NCBI RefSeq assembly: GCF_001620365.2
Contig: NZ_LQMT02000005.1
Span: forward strand, 1 to 44,390
Reading direction: 5' to 3'
Origin: Amycolatopsis keratiniphila subsp. keratiniphila
GTDB taxonomy: Bacteria; Actinomycetota; Actinomycetes; Mycobacteriales; Pseudonocardiaceae
DNA length: 44,390 bases
Shown: in pieces, positions 34,538-42,703 of the stretch
Layout of the letters: each line of letters begins with the position of its first letter
Position numbering within the stretch: position 1 is the stretch's first letter
Translations under genes and position numbers: made by a program
The notes under the pieces: model-generated
Told to the model about the DNA's origin: nothing
The model's database searches: none
The model's input: only the letters and a program-made list of their open reading frames with translations

Positions 34538-35403
34538 GCGGGTTGCCGTGCCGGCGTCCGCTTCGGTGCCAGCGCGGCGGCCAGGACGGCCAGCATCCCC
34601 AGGCCTTCCGGCCAGGTCGGCCGGTGGCCGTAGGCGAGGACGTCGACGACCACCGCGACCACCGGATAGACGTAGGAGAGCAGCGCCACCGTCGTGGTCG
34701 GCAGCTTCCCGATGCTCGCGTACATCAGCACGTACATCAGCGCGGTGTGCACGGTTCCCAGCAGGACCAGCCACAGCAGGCCTGAGGTGTCCGTGGGCAG
34801 CGGCGTGACCAGCAGGGCGGGTGCGAGCACGATCGTGCCCGTGACGAGCTGTACGGCCGCGAGGACGTGCGGACGGACATGCGTGAGCTGCTTCGCGACG
34901 AACGAGGCGCCGGCGTAGAGGGCGGCCGCGCCGAGGGCGAGCGCGATCCCCGCCAGCCGCACGGGTTTGCCGTCGGCGCCGTGCGCGGACAGGGAGATGA
35001 GGGTCACCCCGCCGAACGCGATCAGCGCCCGGACCAGCTGGCTCTTCGCCATCTTCTCGCCGAGGAACGCCGCCGCGAGACCGACCAGCATCAGCGGTTG
35101 TGTGTGGTAGACGACGGTGCTGACCCCGATCGACGACAGCGAGTACGAGGCGAACAGCAGCACCCAGTTCCCGACCAGGAACAGGCCGCCGAGGACGGCG
35201 AGCAGCAGGTCGCGGCGGCCGAGCGTCCACGGGCGGAGCCAGCCACGGGCCGCGCTCCACACCAGGAGCAGCAGACCGCCGACGAGGCTCCTCGCGAACG
35301 CCACGGCGGGGGCTTCGGCACCGCTTTCGAGGACGACGGCGCCGATCGTGCCGGACAGCGCCATCGCGGCCGTCCACTGCAACACGGGGTTGTTCTTGTT
35401 CAT
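34528..35403 (-). CDS. EamA/DMT family transporter
   Basis: A 291-aa drug/metabolite-type membrane transporter with ten predicted helices in two EamA repeats (about 8-140 and 150-285), seen from WTAAMALSGTIGAVVLESGA, LFLVGNWVLLFASYSLSSIG, GVTLISLSAHG and the second-half LLSYVYPVVAVVVDVLAYG. The usual EamA motif of N-terminal half proline/glycine helices is present. I chose ATG at 35403; TTG at 35436 is less likely. It is divergent from a GlxA-type regulator across 82 bp with a clear inverted repeat, so that regulator probably controls it. Cargo unknown; amino-acid or metabolite export is common in the family. Confidence 0.92.
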   Translation of the reverse strand: MNKNNPVLQWTAAMALSGTIGAVVLESGAEAPAVAFARSLVGGLLLLVWSAARGWLRPWTLGRRDLLLAVLGGLFLVGNWVLLFASYSLSSIGVSTVVYHTQPLMLVGLAAAFLGEKMAKSQLVRALIAFGGVTLISLSAHGADGKPVRLAGIALALGAAALYAGASFVAKQLTHVRPHVLAAVQLVTGTIVLAPALLVTPLPTDTSGLLWLVLLGTVHTALMYVLMYASIGKLPTTTVALLSYVYPVVAVVVDVLAYGHRPTWPEGLGMLAVLAAALAPKRTPARQPARV

Positions 35404-35440
35404 GGCGACCACTTTCGCCTTCGTGTGCGCGTTCAACCAG

Positions 35441-35454
35441 TGTCAGAGATGACA
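35441..35454. promoter_or_regulatory. inverted repeat TGTCA-GAGA-TGACA
   Basis: A perfect 5-4-5 inverted repeat, 37 bp before the EamA start and 31 bp before the GlxA-type gene start, with a further TGACA at 35471-35475. It is a candidate operator for the adjacent AraC/GlxA-type regulator. Confidence 0.5.
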
Positions 35455-35485
35455 TCGACCGCAAAACTTGTGACAGACTGCCCGG

Positions 35486-36448
35486 ATGGATGTGAAGAAG
35501 GTCGCGGTGGTGCTCGCCGATCAGGTATCGCCGTTCGAACTCGGTGTCGCTTGCGAGGTCTTCGGCACCGATCGCAGCGCCGACGGCATCGAGGGCTGGG
35601 ATTTCGCGGTCTGCTCGCCCGGCGGCGCGAACGTCCTGAGCTGGTCCGGCTTCGGGCTCGACGGTCTGCGGGGACTGGATTTCGCGGCATCCGCGGACCT
35701 GCTGATCGTCCCGACGTGCGCACCGCGCAGCGCGAGCCCGCCGGAGCCGGTGCTCGAGGTCTTGCGCGACGCGGCGAGCCGGGGCGCCTGGGTCGCGGGC
35801 TTCTGCGCGGGTGTCTTCTCGCTCGGCTACGCGGGGCTGCTCGACGGGCGCAACTGCACCGTCCACTGGGTCTACGAGCAGGAGTTCCGGTCGCGTTTCC
35901 CGGCGGCGAAGGTCGATCCGAAAGCGTTGTACGTCGACGACGGCGGCGTTCTCACCAGCGCGGGCACCGTCGCCGCCGTCGATCTGTGCCTGCATCTGGT
36001 GCGGGAACTGCGCGGTGTCGCCGCCGCCACGGCGCTGGCCAGGCGGATGGTCGCCGCGCCGCACCGGGTCGGCGGGCAGGCCCAGTTCGTGCAGGCGCCG
36101 GTGCCCGAGACCGCCGCGCCGGACGACACCGTGCTCGCCGAAGCGCTCGAATGGATCGAGCGGCGGCTGGATCAGCCGTTCACCGTCGCGGAACTCGCCC
36201 GCCGCAGCGGGTTGGGGGAGCGCACGTTCCTTCGCCGGTTTTCGGCTGCCACCGGTACGACACCGCACCGGTGGCTCACCGAGCGCCGCCTCGACCGCGC
36301 GCAGTCCCTGCTCGAAGAAGGTCGTCTGTCCATTGAGGACATCGCGGCCGCCTGCGGATACGCCTCGGCCGCCGCGCTGCGGCATCAGTTCGGCAAGCTG
36401 CGGGGGACCAGCCCGAGCGCGTACCGCAGGACGTTTTCCGCCGGCTAG
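35486..36448 (+). CDS. GlxA family transcriptional regulator 1 (DJ-1/PfpI plus AraC HTH)
   Basis: A 320-aa regulator. N-terminal DJ-1/PfpI domain (about 1-170): VAVVLADQVSPFELG, nucleophile-elbow Cys107 in AGFCAGVFSLGYAGLLDGR and the TVHW strand; C-terminal AraC-type double HTH (about 215-315): ALEWIERRLDQPFTVAELARRSG, ERTFLRRFSAATGTTPHRWL and IEDIAAACGYASAAALRHQF. Divergent from the EamA transporter. No ribosome binding site is visible before ATG 35486, so a leaderless mRNA is possible. Its TAG stop overlaps the cupin gene's stop by 4 bp (36445-36448, CTAG). A second GlxA-type gene lies 0.4 kb downstream. Confidence 0.94.
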   Translation: MDVKKVAVVLADQVSPFELGVACEVFGTDRSADGIEGWDFAVCSPGGANVLSWSGFGLDGLRGLDFAASADLLIVPTCAPRSASPPEPVLEVLRDAASRGAWVAGFCAGVFSLGYAGLLDGRNCTVHWVYEQEFRSRFPAAKVDPKALYVDDGGVLTSAGTVAAVDLCLHLVRELRGVAAATALARRMVAAPHRVGGQAQFVQAPVPETAAPDDTVLAEALEWIERRLDQPFTVAELARRSGLGERTFLRRFSAATGTTPHRWLTERRLDRAQSLLEEGRLSIEDIAAACGYASAAALRHQFGKLRGTSPSAYRRTFSAG

Positions 36449-36834
36449 ATTTCCTGCCCCACGGTGACCTGCACGTGGTCGGGGACCTCGTCGTGTTGAT
36501 CGCCGACGGAGAGCGTGCCGGTCGGTTCGAACAGCAGGAGCGACGCACCGTCCACTGAGGACGGTTTGTGGAAGGTTCCGCGCGGGACGACGAACACCGA
36601 GCCGCGCGGGAGCGTGACGACGCGTTCGCCGTCTTCTTCGCGCAACGCGATGTCCAAGGTGCCGTCGAGCACGAGGAAGAACTCGTCGGTGTTCTCGTGG
36701 ACGTGCCAGATGTGCTCGCCCGCGACCTTCGCGAGACGGACGTCGTAGTCGTTGACGTGGGCGACGATCCGCGGGCTCCAGATCTCGTCGAACCCGGCCA
36801 GCGCGGTGCGCAGATCGATCGGCTGCTTGCTCAT
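36445..36834 (-). CDS. cupin domain protein
   Basis: A 129-aa single-domain cupin of about one beta barrel. Seen: motif 1 EHIWHVHENTDEFFLVLDG (the metal-binding His-x-His...Glu arrangement) and motif 2 PRGSVFVVPRGTFHKPSS (Pro-Gly/H). It may be a dioxygenase-like, isomerase or small-molecule-binding protein; metal ligands HVH, E and H are all present, so enzymatic activity is plausible. It lies between two GlxA-type regulators, convergent with the first and divergent from the second (52 bp), and is the likely target of one of them. Confidence 0.88.
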   Translation of the reverse strand: MSKQPIDLRTALAGFDEIWSPRIVAHVNDYDVRLAKVAGEHIWHVHENTDEFFLVLDGTLDIALREEDGERVVTLPRGSVFVVPRGTFHKPSSVDGASLLLFEPTGTLSVGDQHDEVPDHVQVTVGQEI

Positions 36835-36886
36835 GCCCCGATCCTCGTCACTGGACCGGCGGAGGAGTGAGTGCTAGGAATCGCAT

Positions 36887-37852
36887 ATGTCGCAAGATTC
36901 CTCGCACAAGGTCGCCGTCCTGGTCGACGAGGGCTCCAACCCGTTCGAAATGGGCGTCGCGACCGAGCTCTTCGGCCTGCGACGGCCGGAGCTGGGCAGG
37001 CCTTGGTACGACTTCACGGTGTGCGCGGCGGAGCCGTCCGTGCGCATGCACCTGGGCATGTTCACCCTCACCGGGGTCGCCGGGCTCGAAGCGGTGGAGG
37101 CCGCCGACACGGTGATCGTGCCCAACCGGCCCGATCCGGAGAGCCCGGCCGGGGAGCCGGTGCTGAAGGCCGTCCGCGCCGCATCCGAGCGGGGCGCCCG
37201 GATGGTGAGCTTCTGCACGGGCGCCTTCACCCTCGCGCAGGCGGGGGTCCTCGACGGACGGCGCGCGACGACGCACTGGAAGTGGGCGGGACTCTTCCGC
37301 GAGCTGTATCCCGAAGTGCTGCTGGAGCCGGACGTGCTCTTCGTCGACGACGGCGACGTCCTGACCGCGGCGGGCAGCGCGGCCGCGCTCGATCTGGGGC
37401 TGCACCTGATCAGCCGCGACCACGGCGCCGAGATCGCCAACGCGGTGAGCAGGCGGCTGGTGTTCGCCGGGCACCGCGACGGCGGTCAGCGGCAGTTCGT
37501 CGAACGTCCGCTGCCGCCGGTGCCGGACACCTCGCTGGCGCCGGTGCTCGAGTGGGCGCGTGAACGGCTGGACCGGCCGCTCACCGTCGCCGACCTCGCC
37601 GCGCGGGCGGCGGCGAGCCAGGCGACACTGCACCGGCGGTTCCGTGCCGAACTGGGGACGACGCCGCTGGCGTGGCTCACGACGGAACGGATCGCGCTTG
37701 CGTGCCGGCTGATCGAGCGCGGGGAGCAGCGGCTGGACCGGGTGGCGCGGGCTTCGGGGTTCGGGACCGCTGCGAACCTGCGTACGCAGCTTCGGCGGGC
37801 TACTGGGTTGACGCCTACGGCTTATCGGGCGCGGTTCAGCACCGCCTCGTGA
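36887..37852 (+). CDS. GlxA family transcriptional regulator 2 (DJ-1/PfpI plus AraC HTH)
   Basis: A 321-aa paralogue of the regulator at 35486-36448. DJ-1/PfpI domain with Cys110 in VSFCTGAFTLAQAGVLDGRRATTHW and AraC HTH with EWARERLDRPLTVADLAARAA, ATLHRRFRAELGTTPLAWL and LDRVARASGFGTAANLRTQL. The two proteins share overall architecture but many residues differ, so they are not a recent duplication. Divergent from the cupin gene. GGAGGAG lies too far (about 18 nt) from ATG 36887; TAGGAAT at 36874-36880 could be a -10 of a leaderless mRNA. Two palindromes follow the gene. Confidence 0.94.
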   Translation: MSQDSSHKVAVLVDEGSNPFEMGVATELFGLRRPELGRPWYDFTVCAAEPSVRMHLGMFTLTGVAGLEAVEAADTVIVPNRPDPESPAGEPVLKAVRAASERGARMVSFCTGAFTLAQAGVLDGRRATTHWKWAGLFRELYPEVLLEPDVLFVDDGDVLTAAGSAAALDLGLHLISRDHGAEIANAVSRRLVFAGHRDGGQRQFVERPLPPVPDTSLAPVLEWARERLDRPLTVADLAARAAASQATLHRRFRAELGTTPLAWLTTERIALACRLIERGEQRLDRVARASGFGTAANLRTQLRRATGLTPTAYRARFSTAS

Positions 37853-37866
37853 TCCCGGTCGCCGAT

Positions 37867-37919
37867 GCTATGAACGGTCCGTTCCTTGCAAATTTTGCAA
37901 GGAACGGACCGTTCATAGC
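37867..37919. repeat. type D long palindrome
   Basis: Perfect 26-bp arms (37867-37892 and 37894-37919) with a single base between them, containing ATGAACGGTCCGTTCC; the centre is TTGCAAATTTTGCAA. It is the most nearly uninterrupted inverted repeat in the window and lies 15 bp after the GlxA regulator 2 stop codon. Confidence 0.85.
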
Positions 37920-37963
37920 GCTCTCTTGAGGGGCGACGTCCGGCGGGGTGCCGGCGGTCGCCG

Positions 37964-38022
37964 AATGTCATGAAAGGGTCGTTCAAGACGAAAAACGTCC
38001 TGAACGACCCTTTCATGACATT
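37964..38022. repeat. type A long palindrome, copy 3
   Basis: 27-bp arms (37964-37990 and 37996-38022) with an AAAAA loop and one mismatch (A37986 against C38000). The sequence of the arms is the same as in copies 1 and 2 except for that base. It lies 39 bp before the trpD stop codon, so type D and type A palindromes stand side by side between convergent genes. Confidence 0.82.
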
Positions 38023-38061
38023 TGCGAGACCGAGGCCAGGGCAGGCCAGGGCAGGCGCAGG

Positions 38062-39087
38062 TCAGGCGAAGGCGATCCACCGGTTCAGCAGGTCCGCCGC
38101 CGCACCCGAATCGATGGCCGAGGCCGCCCGTTCGAGACCGGCCGCCAGATCGTCCTCCAGCGACCCGGAGAACCCGGCGAAGGCCGCCAGTGCGGCCGCC
38201 GAGTTGAGCAGCACCGCGTCCCGCACCGGCCCGGTCTTCCCGGCCATCACCTGACGGAACACGTCGGCATTGTGCGCGGCGTCCCCGCCGCGCAGGTCCT
38301 CCGCGGTCGCCCGCGCGATGTCCAGCGAGGCGGGATCGAAACTCCGCTCGGTGATCTCGCCGCCGGAGACCACCCAGACCGAACTCGTGGTCGTGGTGGT
38401 GAGCTCGTCCAGGCCGTCGTCGCCGCGCACGAGCAGCACGGTCATCCCGCGCCGCGCGAACACCTCGGCCAGCACGCGGGTCTTGTCCTCGTAGGCGCAG
38501 CCGATCAGCGAACTGCGCGGCTGAGCCGGGTTGGTCAAGGGACCCAGCAGGTTGAACGTCGTCGGGACGCCCAGCTCACCGCGGGTGGGGCCGGCGTGGC
38601 GCAGGGCCGGGTGGAACTTCGGCGCGAAGCAGAAGCCGATGCCCAGCTCGTTCACGCTGCGCTGGACCGTCTCCGGCGGCAGGTCGATGGTGACGCCCAG
38701 CTCCTCCAGCACGTCCGCCGCGCCGGATTTCGACGAAGCGCTCCGGTTGCCGTGCTTGGCCACCGGGGCGCCGGCCGCGGCCGTCACCACCGTGGCCATG
38801 GTGGAGATGTTGACCGAATTGGACCGGTCGCCGCCGGTGCCGACGATGTCCACCGACGGCCGGTCGATCGTCACGCGCCGGGCATGCGCCAGCATCGCGT
38901 CGGCCATGCCGGAGATCTCCGCCGGTGTCTCGCCCTTCGCACGCAGCGCGACGGCGAACCCGGCGATCTGGGAGGGCGTCGCCGCCCCGCTCATGATCTG
39001 GTCCATCGCCCACGCGGTGTCCTCCTCGGACAGATCCGCGCGCGCGATCAGCTGGTTGAGCAGGGACGGCCAGGTCTTGGCGGTCAC
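38062..39087 (-). CDS. trpD: anthranilate phosphoribosyltransferase
   Basis: Second step of tryptophan synthesis: joins anthranilate to PRPP. The protein has 341 aa. Seen: the glycine-rich PRPP loop VGTGGDRSNSVNIS, AKHGNRSASSKSGAADVLEELG, and the N-terminal helical segment ADLSEEDTAWAMDQIMSGAATPSQIAGF, all family signatures. GTG start at 39087 lies 4 bp after the stop of the pseudo-receiver gene, so it is translationally coupled to it. No other trp genes are nearby. In mycobacteria trpD is also next to ctaE. Confidence 0.96.
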   Translation of the reverse strand: MTAKTWPSLLNQLIARADLSEEDTAWAMDQIMSGAATPSQIAGFAVALRAKGETPAEISGMADAMLAHARRVTIDRPSVDIVGTGGDRSNSVNISTMATVVTAAAGAPVAKHGNRSASSKSGAADVLEELGVTIDLPPETVQRSVNELGIGFCFAPKFHPALRHAGPTRGELGVPTTFNLLGPLTNPAQPRSSLIGCAYEDKTRVLAEVFARRGMTVLLVRGDDGLDELTTTTTSSVWVVSGGEITERSFDPASLDIARATAEDLRGGDAAHNADVFRQVMAGKTGPVRDAVLLNSAAALAAFAGFSGSLEDDLAAGLERAASAIDSGAAADLLNRWIAFA

Positions 39088-39091
39088 CGGC

Positions 39092-39502
39092 TCAGCCGTG
39101 CACGGCCGGCACCCGCCGGGCGCGCAGCACGTCGGCGACGGTCTCGGCGGCGGTCAGCGGGTCGAGCGGGTGGACCAGCACCGCGTCGGCCTGCGACCAG
39201 GTCGCCAGCCAGCGGTCGTCCTTGCGCCGCACCGACACGACGATCGGCGGGCAATCCTCGATCTCGTTCTTCAGCTGACGGGTCAGCCCGATGCCACCGG
39301 TCGGCTGGGCCTCGCCGTCGAGGATGGCCAGGTCCACTTTGCCCGCGTCCATCTCGACGAGGACCTCGGAGATACCGGACGCCTCGGTGTAGTCCACCCG
39401 GCCGAGGTCGGCGGCGGGCCTGCGGCCGACGGCGTTGATGATCGCCTCGCGCACCTCCGCCTTGTGGCTGAACACCAGGATCCGCATCGCCTGCTCGCCC
39501 AT
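39092..39502 (-). CDS. pseudo-receiver (response-regulator-like) protein
   Basis: A 136-aa single-domain protein with the fold of a CheY-type receiver. The phospho-acceptor Asp62 is kept (LAILDGEAQPTGG), Ser90 stands at the T/S position, but the acidic pair after strand 1 is replaced by SHK (VFSHKAEVRE) and the invariant Lys before Pro is His111 (VLVHPLDP). It therefore may not be phosphorylated normally. No histidine kinase is nearby and there is no output domain. I chose ATG at 39502, with GGAGG 7 nt upstream; M at 39487 is an alternative. It is coupled to trpD 4 bp downstream. Confidence 0.8.
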   Translation of the reverse strand: MGEQAMRILVFSHKAEVREAIINAVGRRPAADLGRVDYTEASGISEVLVEMDAGKVDLAILDGEAQPTGGIGLTRQLKNEIEDCPPIVVSVRRKDDRWLATWSQADAVLVHPLDPLTAAETVADVLRARRVPAVHG

Positions 39503-39563
39503 GAGCGCGCCTCCGCCTCGTCTAGTCATGTCGACCCCGCGATGTTATCCGCCATGACCGACA

Positions 39564-39980
39564 TCACGTGGACGCACCCGACGGCTGGAGCGCGTCCCAG
39601 CCCAGCGAATCGCCGCCGAGCCGTTGCGCGAGCCCCGCCATCCGTGACCTTTCCTGCGCGCAGTGCAGTGCGTCGAGGGTCTGGACCCGCAGCGCGTGCG
39701 TGAGGGAGAACTCCCCGTCGGGGCCCTGTTCTCGCAGCTCCCAGCCGTCCTGGGCGAGGATCGAGGCCGCCTCCGCCACCTTTTCGGGCGGCAGCTTCAA
39801 GTGATGGCGCAGGATCGCGGGCGCTTCGGCGACCCAAGAGGGTGATCTCGCCAACGCCGAGGAATCCGCCTCGGCCGGATCGAAGGCCGTCACGACGATC
39901 TCCACGCCGGGCGTGTCGACCGTCAGGCCCGGTACGGAAGGCTTCCTGACCAGGTCACGAAGCCGATCTAGTAAACCCAT
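39564..39980 (-). CDS. conserved hypothetical protein upstream of trpD
   Basis: A 138-aa protein that begins MGLLDRLRDLVRKPSVPGL; the middle and end (PPEKVAEAASILAQDGWELRE, LRVQTLDALHCAQERSRMAGLAQRLGG) look like a soluble helical protein with a small beta sheet. I do not recognise a named family, though it shares the start MGLLD/MGLFD with other small actinobacterial proteins. I chose ATG at 39980 over GTG at 39998. It precedes the pseudo-receiver gene by 61 bp on the same strand, so the three genes likely form an operon. It is divergent from ctaE across 95 bp. Confidence 0.75.
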   Translation of the reverse strand: MGLLDRLRDLVRKPSVPGLTVDTPGVEIVVTAFDPAEADSSALARSPSWVAEAPAILRHHLKLPPEKVAEAASILAQDGWELREQGPDGEFSLTHALRVQTLDALHCAQERSRMAGLAQRLGGDSLGWDALQPSGAST

Positions 39981-40075
39981 GAGTAGCCCGGTTCCCACTT
40001 TCGTTCAGATGTGACCCGACACGCACGCGACCCGCCGTGGACCCACCCGGCGGGCCCCATGCGTGAGAGGACATA

Positions 40076-40699
40076 ATGCGACGCGTGACAACGGCAGCTC
40101 CCACCATCAGCCAGCGGGTCCACTCGCTGAACCGGCCGAACATGGTCAGTGTCGGCACCATCGTGTGGCTGTCCAGCGAACTGATGTTCTTCGCCGGACT
40201 GTTCGCCATGTTCTTCACCGTGAAGGCGCAGAACGCGTCCGGCCAGTGGCCGCCGCCGCTGCACGGTGAGCCCTTCCACCTGAACATCGCGCTGGCGATC
40301 CCGTTCACCGTGATCCTCGTGGCGTCGTCGTTCACCTGCCAGTTCGGCGTGTTCGCCGCCGAAAAGGGTGACGTGTTCGGCCTCCGCCGCTGGTACATCA
40401 TCACGTTGATCATGGGCGCGATCTTCGTGTTCGGCCAGGGCTACGAGTACCTGAACCTGATCCACGAGGGGCTGACGATCCCGTCCGGCGCGTACGGCAC
40501 GGTCTTCTACCTCGCGACCGGGTTCCACGGCCTGCACGTCATCGGCGGGCTCATCGCGTTCGTGTACCTGCTCATCCGCACCAAGCTGAGCAAGTTCACC
40601 CCGGCCCAGGCCACCTCGGCGATCGTCGTGTCGTACTACTGGCACTTCGTCGACATCGTGTGGGTGGGTCTGTTCGCGGTGATCTACATCCTTCCGTGA
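40076..40699 (+). CDS. ctaE: cytochrome c oxidase subunit III
   Basis: Third core subunit of the aa3 oxidase. The protein has 207 aa with five predicted membrane helices, short for the family and typical of actinobacteria. Seen: [66 protein letters not shown] and [24 protein letters not shown] at 40076 has AGAGG 5 nt upstream; GTG at 40085 would be nearer the usual N-terminus but its spacing is poor. It begins the ctaE-qcrCAB cluster. ctaD is not in the window. Confidence 0.96.
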   Translation: MRRVTTAAPTISQRVHSLNRPNMVSVGTIVWLSSELMFFAGLFAMFFTVKAQNASGQWPPPLHGEPFHLNIALAIPFTVILVASSFTCQFGVFAAEKGDVFGLRRWYIITLIMGAIFVFGQGYEYLNLIHEGLTIPSGAYGTVFYLATGFHGLHVIGGLIAFVYLLIRTKLSKFTPAQATSAIVVSYYWHFVDIVWVGLFAVIYILP

Positions 40700-40754
40700 A
40701 CGAAGCCGCCACCACGACCTATCGGCCTGAACTGACAGCAAGGGTTGCCGCAAG

Positions 40755-41573
40755 ATGACCTCCAGCAAGAACAACACGGAGCGCCGCTTCCGCAAGCGGT
40801 CGAAGGCGCGCAGGCGGTTCGCCGGCGCGCTGGCGCTCGGGATCGCGCTGCTCAGCGTGGGCGGGTTGTACGCCGTTTTCGCCCCGGAGCCGCAGACCGC
40901 GCAGGCGCAGGGCGAATCCGCCCTCCTGCGCGAGGGCGAGAAGCTCTACAACAACACGTGTATCGAATGTCACGGGCCGAAGCTCGAAGGTGTCACCGAC
41001 CGTGGCCCGAGCCTCATCGGCATCGGCGACGCGGCCGTGTACTTCCAGACCTCCACCGGCCGGATGCCCGCGGTGCGTCAGGAAGCCCAGGCGCAGCGGA
41101 AGCCGCCGAAGCTGACCGAGGCCGAGATCAACGCGCTCGGCGCCTACATCCAGGCCAACGGCGGCGGCGCGCAGCGTCCGGCCGAGAAGGGTGACGCGCT
41201 GCGCGGCGAGGACGTCGCGCGCGGCAGCGAACTCTTCCGCCTCAACTGCGCCTCCTGCCACGGCTTCACCGGCCGCGGCGGCGCGCTCTCCTCGGGCAAG
41301 TTCGCCCCGAACCTGGACCCGGCCACGGAAGAGCAGATCTACACCGCGATGCTCACCGGGCCGCAGAACATGCCCAAGTTCTCCGACCGGCAGCTGTCGC
41401 CGGAGGAGAAGAAGGACATCATCGCGTTCGTGAAGTCCGTCAGCGATGGGAACAACGCACCCGGCGGTAGCTCGCTCGGCGGTCTTGGCCCGGCTTCGGA
41501 GGGCGCGATCGCGTGGATCGTCGGGATCGCCGCGCTGATCGGCGTGACGTTGTGGATTGGATCGAAGGCATGA
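40755..41573 (+). CDS. qcrC: diheme cytochrome c subunit of the bcc complex
   Basis: Subunit of menaquinol:cytochrome c oxidoreductase that links the bcc complex to the aa3 oxidase; actinobacteria lack soluble cytochrome c. The protein has 272 aa. Seen: an N-terminal membrane helix ([21 protein letters not shown]), two c-type heme sites CIECH and CASCH with distal ligands in later Met-containing segments, and a C-terminal helix [20 protein letters not shown]. Its stop overlaps the qcrA start (ATGA, 41570-41573). ATG 40755 lies 55 bp after ctaE. Confidence 0.97.
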   Translation: MTSSKNNTERRFRKRSKARRRFAGALALGIALLSVGGLYAVFAPEPQTAQAQGESALLREGEKLYNNTCIECHGPKLEGVTDRGPSLIGIGDAAVYFQTSTGRMPAVRQEAQAQRKPPKLTEAEINALGAYIQANGGGAQRPAEKGDALRGEDVARGSELFRLNCASCHGFTGRGGALSSGKFAPNLDPATEEQIYTAMLTGPQNMPKFSDRQLSPEEKKDIIAFVKSVSDGNNAPGGSSLGGLGPASEGAIAWIVGIAALIGVTLWIGSKA

Positions 41574-42703
41574 GCGCCGAAGGGCCGAAGCCGCCGACAG
41601 AGGCGGAATTGGCGGACATGGATCGCGACCAGTTGGTCAAGCTGGGTACCGCGCTCGACGGGGTCGAGATCGTGGAGTACCCGAAACCATGGCCGGTCGA
41701 GGGAACGCGGGCGGAGAAGCGCGCCGAGCGCGCCGTCGCCCTCTGGTTCGTGCTGGCCGCGCTGTCCGGCCTCGCGTTCGTCGTGATCATCGCCTGGCCG
41801 GAGTGGTTCGAGTACAAGGAGCCGGGCAAGCACGGCTACACGCTGTACACCCTGTACACGCCGCTGCTCGGGGTCACCCTCGGGCTCGCCGTGCTCAGCC
41901 TCGGCATCGGGGTGATCCTCTACACCAAGAAGTTCATCCCGGCCGAGGTCGCGGTCCAGGAACGCGGGGACGGCGGTTCCAAGGAGGTCGACAAGGCCAC
42001 CATCGTCGCCCAGCTCGCCGACTCGGGCAGCCGCAGCACCATCGCGCGCCGTTCGATGATCAAGCGGTCCGCGGGCGCCGGCGCCGGTGTGCTCGGCCTC
42101 GCCGTCGCGGCGCTGCCGGTCGCGTCCTTCATCAAGGACCCGTGGAAGGACACCGAGAACCGCGACTCGCTGTGGCACTCGGGCTGGAAGAAGAACTTCC
42201 CGGAGGAGAAGGTCTACCTCCGCCGCAACACCGGCCGTCCGCACGAGATCTCCCTGGTCAAGGCCGAGGACCTCGACGCGGGCGCCATGGAGACGGTGTT
42301 CCCGTACCGCGAGTCCGAGAAGAACGACGAGCACGCGCTGTCGGCCGCCTTCAAGCGCGTCGACAACCCGGTCATGCTGATCCGTCTCCGCCCGACCGAC
42401 GCCGCCAAGGTCGTCAAGCGTCAGGGCCAGGAGGACTACAACTTCGGCGACTACTACGCGTACACGAAGATCTGCAGCCACGTGGGCTGCCCGACCTCCC
42501 TGTACGAGCAGCGGACCAACCGCATCCTCTGCCCCTGTCACCAGTCGCAGTTCGACGCGCTCCACTACGCCAAGCCGATTTTCGGGCCGGCGACGAGGCC
42601 GTTGGCCCAGCTTCCGATTACAGTGGACTCTGAGGGCTACCTGATCGCGCGCGGAGACTTCAACGAGGCCGTCGGACCGGCCTTTTGGGAGCGTAAGTCA
42701 TGA
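41570..42703 (+). CDS. qcrA: Rieske iron-sulfur subunit of the bcc complex
   Basis: Carries the high-potential [2Fe-2S] center of the bcc complex. The protein has 377 aa, long because actinobacterial QcrA has three N-terminal membrane helices (seen near residues 50-70, 95-120 and 165-190). Rieske ligands: box 1 CSHVGCPT (Cys, His) and box 2 CPCHQSQFD (Cys, His). ATG at 41570 overlaps the qcrC stop, and the qcrA TGA overlaps the qcrB ATG (42700-42703). The start is decided by those overlaps. The N-terminal cytosolic part is variable. Confidence 0.97.
   Translation: MSAEGPKPPTEAELADMDRDQLVKLGTALDGVEIVEYPKPWPVEGTRAEKRAERAVALWFVLAALSGLAFVVIIAWPEWFEYKEPGKHGYTLYTLYTPLLGVTLGLAVLSLGIGVILYTKKFIPAEVAVQERGDGGSKEVDKATIVAQLADSGSRSTIARRSMIKRSAGAGAGVLGLAVAALPVASFIKDPWKDTENRDSLWHSGWKKNFPEEKVYLRRNTGRPHEISLVKAEDLDAGAMETVFPYRESEKNDEHALSAAFKRVDNPVMLIRLRPTDAAKVVKRQGQEDYNFGDYYAYTKICSHVGCPTSLYEQRTNRILCPCHQSQFDALHYAKPIFGPATRPLAQLPITVDSEGYLIARGDFNEAVGPAFWERKS

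Noticed and set aside
34528..37852. Mobile island with transposase or attachment sites
   Set aside because: No integrase, transposase, tRNA or flanking direct repeat is visible; only the gene content suggests an insert.
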